A DNA stretch of 39,264 bases, taken from Nitrobacter sp. 62-13. GTDB taxonomy: Bacteria; Pseudomonadota; Alphaproteobacteria; Rhizobiales; Xanthobacteraceae. Numbering within the stretch: position 1 is the first letter of the stretch; each line of letters opens with the position of its first letter. Below, in pieces: positions 34,551 to 39,264 of the stretch. The notes under the pieces are model-generated. The model was not told the origin of the DNA, made no database searches, and worked only from the letters and a program-made list of their open reading frames with translations. The stretch is from positions 1-39,264 of the forward strand of contig NZ_MKRN01000175.1 of assembly GCF_001896955.1 (NCBI RefSeq), written 5' to 3'. The position numbers and the translations under genes were made by a program.

Positions 34551-34838
34551 ATGGACGATAAAGAGATTCTCCAGAATGCAACTCGGAGCGCAGCTCAAGC
34601 GGGCATGATTACGCTCGTGTTTGAGAATTTTACCGCTCAACTCATCAGGTACGTTCTCAGCGGGCACCTTCTTGATGATAGTTCCCTGATGATGCTCCGC
34701 GACAACTGCATCCGCGACCTGAAGAACTCCACCATGACGGGAATGTCTTTGGAGGAAGAGGCCGAAATCTTCAGGCAGGCCGTCGAAAACGCAGAGAAAT
34801 TGCTCGACGCAGCGATAACGAGAGGACGGGACTTGTAG
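34551..34838 (+). CDS. Small helical hypothetical protein, 95 aa
   Basis: The frame encodes a helix-rich acidic protein: D-D-K-E-I-L-Q-N-A-T-R, F-E-N-F-T-A-Q-L-I-R-Y-V-L-S-G, L-R-D-N-C-I-R-D-L-K-N-S, and E-E-E-A-E-I-F-R-Q-A-V-E-N-A-E-K-L-L-D. No family was recognised. Base use is somewhat less GC-rich than the surroundings. The ATG at 34551 follows AAGCGACGCG, a poor ribosome site. It sits 206 bases after the DUF2478 gene and at the edge of a gene-poor stretch, so it may belong to an acquired segment. Confidence 0.55.
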   Translation: MDDKEILQNATRSAAQAGMITLVFENFTAQLIRYVLSGHLLDDSSLMMLRDNCIRDLKNSTMTGMSLEEEAEIFRQAVENAEKLLDAAITRGRDL

Positions 34839-35549
34839 CCTCAACGGTCAAGAGTCGGCGCGCTCGGACAGCCTGCGTCGGCAAGACCTGTTGCCCTCCG
34901 TTGCACGGCATTTCTCATTCTCCGGACCGGCCGCACGTTGACGCAATGATTTCGGGCCCGTACAGCAGGCGGACGACCGCTATGCCATGAGCTCTGCGAG
35001 AGGCCTTGCGCAGGGACGTTTGGATAGCAAGTCGGCCGACTTGCGCGCCCCGGCGAGCAATGGGACACGGGTTAACCGAGAGCGGCGACCGCCCTTGACA
35101 ACCCCCTTTACACCGGCTTCCCAACAGGTGGCCGGAGCAAGACGAGAGTTTCCAGGTCGAACCTAAAACCGAGAGTTAAGAGAATGAAGTAGCCCGTGAA
35201 ATAGTGCTTGACTTGGAAAGCTCCTAGAAGTCTTGCTCGGCGCTTACCCGTGTTACGGTTTGCATGCCCAAGCTGCACCGTTTCGCGGCACTCTAACCAG
35301 AGAACCAGAGACTTCAGTCAATTCGCGATCTCCATGACAGCCCCGGTTGCAGGCTGTGTAGGTGATCGGACTTGAACACTCTGGCAGGCGCCGCGTTTGC
35401 ACGACGCATGTTTAAGCCGTCGTTTGAATGCGACCATGGGAGGACCTTCGCGAGGGCTCCTATCAAGGGCCTTTCGTGCCGACCGTGCAGCGTCAACGTG
35501 GATTCGACCTTGGCATCTCCTGGTTGATGACATGACTAAGCTGCCGGAT
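34839..35549. other. Gene-poor stretch upstream of the STAND NTPase gene
   Basis: About 710 bases contain only short, unconvincing frames. Composition is patchy, with an AT-richer part around 35140-35240. It holds an 18-bp perfect palindrome (35027-35044) and a small ACGACG/CGTCGT hairpin near 35400. I recognise no transposase, tRNA or other RNA. Confidence 0.5.
35027..35044. repeat. 18-bp perfect palindrome
   Basis: GCAAGTCGGCCGACTTGC reads the same on both strands with no loop. It could be a dimeric-protein binding site or a rearrangement end. It lies in the gene-poor stretch about 560 bases before the STAND gene. Confidence 0.5.
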
Positions 35550-35577
35550 TTGTCCAAGTCCATGATGATGCTATAGA
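35550..35577 (+). promoter_or_regulatory. Candidate promoter of the STAND NTPase gene
   Basis: TTGTCC and TATAGA are separated by 16 bases; both are close to sigma-70 boxes. Transcription would begin near 35584, about 20 bases before the ATG at 35605, which supports that start over the upstream GTG at 35590. Confidence 0.5.
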
Positions 35578-35604
35578 ATTAGTTATTCAGTGAGGTCCCC
35601 TACG

Positions 35605-38600
35605 ATGTCGCAATCGCGTCCGGTATCCGTTAGCAGCACGATCGAGGACATGCAGGCCGAGCGCAGCGCGCTCGAAGCCTTTGCCGATGATCGCGCTCGC
35701 GACTTCGTCGGCAGGCAGTCCGTCATCGCTCGCGTCACCGATCTCTGCGCCTCTCCTGCGAAAGCCCTTTCTCCGACGCGCGAAGGCCCGCCCTGGGGCA
35801 TCTGCATTATCGGCGATCCGGGCTCGGGCAAGAGCGCGCTGTTCGGCGAACTTCTCCGCCGCACCAAGGAGACCGACGCTTTTGTGCTGGCGCACGCCGC
35901 CGGCGCCACCCCGCGAGCCTCGTCGATCGACGCCATGTTGCGCCGCTGGATCAGGGAACTCGGCGACGCGCTCGCGGTCGGCGACGTCGATCTCGCCGCG
36001 AATATCGAACCCGAGATTGTCGAGAGGGCTTTCGCCTCGCTGCTCGCGCGGATGTCATCGCAGCGCCGCGTCGTTATTCTGATCGACGCGATCGACCAGT
36101 TCAACAAGACCGCGCGCGGAAAGTTCACGAGCTGGCTGCCGCGGCCGTGGCCGATCAATGTGCGCCTCGTTGCAACCGCCATTGCCGGCGGCGCTTCCAA
36201 GGCGCTGGCCGAGCGTTCGGGCGTGGAATCGTTGACTCTGCCGCCGCTGGACGCGGCCGAGGCGCGTGGCATCGCCGATGCTCTGATCAAGCGCTATCGA
36301 AGCAAAATCTCGCCGCAAGTGATCGATGCGCTGCTCGAGAAGAAACATGCAAGCGCCCCCGCCTTTGGCAATCCGTTGTGGCTGGTGCTCGCCATCGAGG
36401 AGCTCGAGTTGCTCGACACCGAGCATTTCGCCGATATGCAGCGCGAATATTCCGGCGATCCTAAGGAACGGCTGCAGAATGCGATGATGGACAGCGTCGG
36501 GAGCATGCCGACGGATATCCTGCGCCTCTACCGCGCAACGTTCGACAGCGCTTCAGCAACGTTGGGCGTCCCTCTTGCGTCGGCGTTCGTCGGCCTGATT
36601 TCCGCAAGCCGCTCGGGATGGCGGGATAGCGACATTCATCAATTATTGCCGCAGGTCAGCGGCGAACCCTGGGACGAGAAGCGTTTCGCCGCGCTGTGCC
36701 GCATATTCCGCGGCCAGATTCACCAGCATGGCACGCTTGCGCAGTGGAGTTTCAACCATCCCCAGGCGCAGGCCGCCGCCCGCTCGCGCCTGGCGGGACT
36801 GCGTCTCTCCAACGCCCAACTGCATCTGCTGATTGCGGACTACCTTCTGACCCTGACGCCGAACGATCCTCTGCGCGCGTCTGAAACCATGGTGCACCTG
36901 CTGGCGAGCAAGGACGCCGCACGTGCCGCCCGATACTATGGCGATTCATCGTTGAGCAAGGCGGAACTGCAAGGCGCCACGCGCGCGCTTGCCGATGCCG
37001 TGATTTCGCCGGCTGCCGGTACTCCGACAGCCGCCGCGCAAGAGATCAGCCGTTTGCTTGACAGCCCTGACAGTTCTGTCCGCGCGCATGTTGCCGAGCG
37101 CTTCCTTTTCAATCTCGACGAAGCGATCGAACGGCACGTCTCTCCCGATGGCCGCCTGCTCATCTTGAATGCGATCGGAGGAGCGTTCGAGCAGTTGCTT
37201 CGCACCGATGCCGACAATGCAGGCTGGCAGCGCAGCCTGTCGGTTGTGCGCGACCGCGTCGGCGACGTGCTGGTGGCGCAGGGCAAGCTTCCCGAAGCGC
37301 TGAAATCATATCGCGACGGGCTCGCGATCAGGGAACGGCTTGCGAACGCCGATTCCGAAAACGCCGAGCGGCAGCGCGATCTGTCGCTGTCGCACGAGAA
37401 GATCGGCGACGTGCTCGCGGTGCAGGGCAAGCTTCCGGACGCGCTGGAATCTTTTCGCAACCAACGCACGATCGCCGAACGGGTGGCGAAGGCGAACCCC
37501 GATAATGCCGAGTTGCAGGTCGGCCTATCGCTGTCGCACGAGAAGGTCGGCGAAGCGTTGATGGCGCAGGGCAAGCTGGACGAGGCACTCGAAGCCTTCC
37601 GCAGCCAGCTCGAGATCACAGAGCAGTTGGCCCGCGCCGCCGACACCGATGACAACGACTGGCAGCGGGATCGAACGCTGTCCTACGATCGCGTCGGTGA
37701 GGTGCTGATGGCGCAGGGCAAACTGCCCGAGGCGCTGGAGGTGCTGCGCGGCGGCCTTACGATCAAGGAGCGGCTGGCGAAGGCGCATCCCGACAACACC
37801 GGCTGGCAGCGCAGTCTGCTGCTCTCTCATGATCGTATCGGCGACGCACTGGTGGCGCAGGGCAAGCTGGCCGACGCATTGACAGCTTTCCGCTCAGGAC
37901 TTGAGATCGCCCAGCAGCTCTCGCGCGCCGAGCCCGACAACGCCGGCTGGCTGCGAGACCTGTCGGTGTCCCACGCCAAGATCGGCGACGTGCATGTCGC
38001 GCAGAGCAGCCTGCCCGACGCGTTGAAATCCTTCCACGAAGGGCTGACGATCAGGCAGCGGCTGGCAACCGCCGATCCCGATAATTCCGACTGGCAACGC
38101 GGTCTGGCGGTGTCCTACGACCGTATCGGCGACGTACTGCTGGCCCAGGAAAAAATGGCGGACGCGCTGCAAGCCTTTCGCGACCAGCTCGCAATTGCCG
38201 AACGGCTGGCGCAATCCAACCCCGGCAACACTGGCTGGCAGCGAGATCTGTCGGTGTCCCACGAGAAGGTCGGCGACGTGCTGGTGGCGCAGAGCAGTCT
38301 GCCCGAAGCGTTGGAGTCGTTCCGCAACGCGCTTGCGATCAGAGAGCGGCTGGCGCGCAACGACCCCGGCAACCCCAATTGGCAGCGCAGCCTTTCGGTG
38401 TCGCACGATTGCATCGGCGACGTGCTGGAGGCACAGGGCGACGTGGACGAGGCGCTGAAATCCTACCGGAGCGCGCTTGCAATCAGAGAACGGCTGGCGC
38501 AAAGCGACCCCAGCAACATCGTCTGGCAGCGCGATCTGACGGTGTCCTACGCTCGTATCGGCGAAGCGCTGGAAGCGCAGGGAAAGCCGGACGAGGCACT

Positions 38601-38865
38601 GAAATCCTTCAACGAAGAGCGCGCGATTCTCGAACGGCTGTCGCTCGCCGATCCAGGCAACCTCGACTTGCAGCGCAGCGTTGCTGTGAGCCAAGGACAT
38701 CTTGCCGAGATGTATCGCCGATCCAACGATCACGACAATGCGCTGGCCGCGCTGCGGCACGGGCAAGCCGCCATGGAGAGCGTTGTCAGGCGTGCGCCGG
38801 ACAATGCCGGTTGGAAAAAAGATCTCGACTGGTTCAACGAGCAGATCGAGGCCTTCACGGAGTAG
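35605..38865 (+). CDS. STAND-type NTPase with TPR-like repeats and a shortened DUF4062-like N-terminus
   Basis: The 1086-residue protein begins V-S-V-S-S-T-I-E-D-M-Q-A-E-R-S-A-L, which matches the first strand and helix of DUF4062 (typically I-S-S-T-F-x-D-M-Q-A-E-R), but the rest of that domain is absent. F-V-G-R-Q-S-V-I at residues 34-41 starts the NTPase: Walker A G-D-P-G-S-G-K-S (70-77), L-A-H-A-A-G-A-T-P-R-A-S-S sensor-like region, Walker B V-V-I-L-I-D-A-I-D-Q-F (156-166) and T-A-I-A-G-G. A helical region leads to eleven 48-residue repeats (542-1070). STAND proteins assemble when a ligand frees the NTPase, and many act in signalling or phage defence. Here the usual effector is missing, so the output is unknown. 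The ATG at 35605 has GAGG upstream; a GTG at 35590 is an alternative. Base composition is host-like. Confidence 0.88.
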   Translation: MSQSRPVSVSSTIEDMQAERSALEAFADDRARDFVGRQSVIARVTDLCASPAKALSPTREGPPWGICIIGDPGSGKSALFGELLRRTKETDAFVLAHAAGATPRASSIDAMLRRWIRELGDALAVGDVDLAANIEPEIVERAFASLLARMSSQRRVVILIDAIDQFNKTARGKFTSWLPRPWPINVRLVATAIAGGASKALAERSGVESLTLPPLDAAEARGIADALIKRYRSKISPQVIDALLEKKHASAPAFGNPLWLVLAIEELELLDTEHFADMQREYSGDPKERLQNAMMDSVGSMPTDILRLYRATFDSASATLGVPLASAFVGLISASRSGWRDSDIHQLLPQVSGEPWDEKRFAALCRIFRGQIHQHGTLAQWSFNHPQAQAAARSRLAGLRLSNAQLHLLIADYLLTLTPNDPLRASETMVHLLASKDAARAARYYGDSSLSKAELQGATRALADAVISPAAGTPTAAAQEISRLLDSPDSSVRAHVAERFLFNLDEAIERHVSPDGRLLILNAIGGAFEQLLRTDADNAGWQRSLSVVRDRVGDVLVAQGKLPEALKSYRDGLAIRERLANADSENAERQRDLSLSHEKIGDVLAVQGKLPDALESFRNQRTIAERVAKANPDNAELQVGLSLSHEKVGEALMAQGKLDEALEAFRSQLEITEQLARAADTDDNDWQRDRTLSYDRVGEVLMAQGKLPEALEVLRGGLTIKERLAKAHPDNTGWQRSLLLSHDRIGDALVAQGKLADALTAFRSGLEIAQQLSRAEPDNAGWLRDLSVSHAKIGDVHVAQSSLPDALKSFHEGLTIRQRLATADPDNSDWQRGLAVSYDRIGDVLLAQEKMADALQAFRDQLAIAERLAQSNPGNTGWQRDLSVSHEKVGDVLVAQSSLPEALESFRNALAIRERLARNDPGNPNWQRSLSVSHDCIGDVLEAQGDVDEALKSYRSALAIRERLAQSDPSNIVWQRDLTVSYARIGEALEAQGKPDEALKSFNEERAILERLSLADPGNLDLQRSVAVSQGHLAEMYRRSNDHDNALAALRHGQAAMESVVRRAPDNAGWKKDLDWFNEQIEAFTE
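37228..38814 (+). repeat. Eleven tandem 144-bp units encoding TPR-like repeats
   Basis: Each unit encodes 48 residues (one has 49): Q-R-D-L-S-V-S-H-E-K-I-G-D-V-L, V-A-Q-G-K-L-P-E-A-L-x-S-F-R, then L-A-I-R-E-R-L-A and a D-P-x-N-x-x-W end. Each holds a helix pair like TPR, with a longer period than the classical 34. Units differ enough to be old, except that internal ones are more alike than the last. Confidence 0.85.
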
Positions 38866-38897
38866 TCCGTCCGCTCCTTTGAATGATGAATAGCGGC

Positions 38898-38922
38898 AGC
38901 GACGCGCTTTTTAAGCGTCGCT
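38898..38922 (+). terminator. Hairpin after the STAND gene
   Basis: AGCGACGC pairs with GCGTCGCT across a T-rich 9-base loop, 32 bases past the stop codon. No T-run follows, so efficiency is uncertain. Confidence 0.45.
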
Positions 38923-39024
38923 TGCGATCGGCTGCGCGCGTATGACTGGCCGATCGCCCCTCCCCGCGCGCCTGTCACCCCCCTTATGAAATCTGCGAGA
39001 GCGGCACGGGACGTACCGTTGCAC

Positions 39025-39047
39025 GATATGCAGATGTCTGATATGCA
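39025..39047. promoter_or_regulatory. Direct repeats upstream of the formate/nitrite transporter gene
   Basis: GATATGCA occurs at 39025-39032 and 39040-39047, a 15-base period, about 65 bases before the transporter start. It could be a regulator site; the protein is unknown. Confidence 0.35.
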
Positions 39048-39110
39048 TTTGCGTGATAACGGGGCCGCCTGAAGGGCGGTGATCGGGAAAAATCAACAGG
39101 GGGGAACGCG

Positions 39111-39264
39111 ATGGCCGATTATGCGAACGCCAGCGTTGTAATCGAAACAGTGCCGCCGGCGGAAATGGGGGCCGCGCTTGCCGCGGATGCCGCCAAGAAG
39201 GCCAAGTTCGGTACCATACATCTTCTCATCCGCGGTTTTCTATGCACGCCCTTCCTCGCCTACG
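39111..39264 (+). CDS. Formate/nitrite transporter family protein, 3'-truncated by the window end
   Basis: The visible 51 residues begin MADYANASVV, with a polar N-terminal helix (V-P-P-A-E-M-G-A-A-L-A-A-D-A-A-K-K-A-K) followed by I-H-L-L-I-R-G-F-L-C-T-P-F-L-A-Y, the start of the first membrane span. This matches the FNT family (FocA/NirC), pentameric channels for formate, nitrite or similar small anions in the inner membrane. The ATG at 39111 has AGGGGGGAA upstream. The call rests on the N-terminus only, so the substrate is open. Confidence 0.75.
   Translation, partial: MADYANASVVIETVPPAEMGAALAADAAKKAKFGTIHLLIRGFLCTPFLAY

Overview
The window is GC-rich, densely coded alphaproteobacterial chromosome. 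Gene content (isocitrate lyase beside an ScfR regulator, DUF4170, a GlpR/GlpD pair, DUF3422, a SoxC/SoxD-like sulfite dehydrogenase) and intergenic repeats point to Rhizobiales, most likely Nitrobacteraceae (the Bradyrhizobium, Rhodopseudomonas and Afipia group). This placement rests on recognised protein families; no database search was possible.

Layout. 1-4.0 kb: a 5'-truncated GT87 membrane glycosyltransferase, a glutathione S-transferase, a 58-residue membrane peptide, an exported PQQ-type sugar dehydrogenase and a tail-anchored hypothetical protein. 4.1-7.3 kb: isocitrate lyase (aceA) with a small DUF4170 gene, divergent from an ScfR/RamB-type regulator; the shared intergenic region carries candidate operators. 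7.3-8.94 kb: an AT-rich foreign gene with a nuclease-like C-terminus, abutting a fragment of a lytic murein transglycosylase gene. 9.0-11.0 kb: a SoxC/SoxD-like sulfite dehydrogenase pair. 11.3-14.7 kb: a DUF1993 gene, a decayed remnant of the glycerol-3-phosphate ABC transporter ATPase glpS, then glpD and glpR, flanked by two copies of a 40-bp repeat. 14.9-21.5 kb: a 76-residue conserved-type protein and a fatty-acid beta-oxidation operon, fadE-thiolase-fadJ-thioesterase. 21.8-26.8 kb: an RND efflux operon (lipoprotein adaptor, pump, TetR repressor) with a palindromic operator candidate. 27.2-32.4 kb: a chemoreceptor, a CsbD stress protein, tRNA hydroxylase trhO, slyX and a DUF3422 membrane protein. 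32.4-34.8 kb: nitronate monooxygenase, a DUF2478 NTPase-like protein and a small hypothetical. 34.8-38.9 kb: a gene-poor stretch, then a large STAND-type NTPase with eleven 48-residue TPR-like repeats. The window ends in the start of a formate/nitrite transporter gene.

How the genes fit together. The centre is about carbon from lipids and acetate: beta-oxidation makes acetyl-CoA, isocitrate lyase lets it be assimilated, an acyl-CoA-sensing regulator sits next to aceA, and GlpD handles glycerol phosphate. TTTGCAAA-like half-sites occur upstream of both aceA and the fad operon, so one regulator may control both.

The least ordinary loci are the foreign nuclease-like gene inserted at a broken transglycosylase gene, the glpS relic still overlapping glpD, and the STAND NTPase whose N-terminus looks like a shortened DUF4062 domain.
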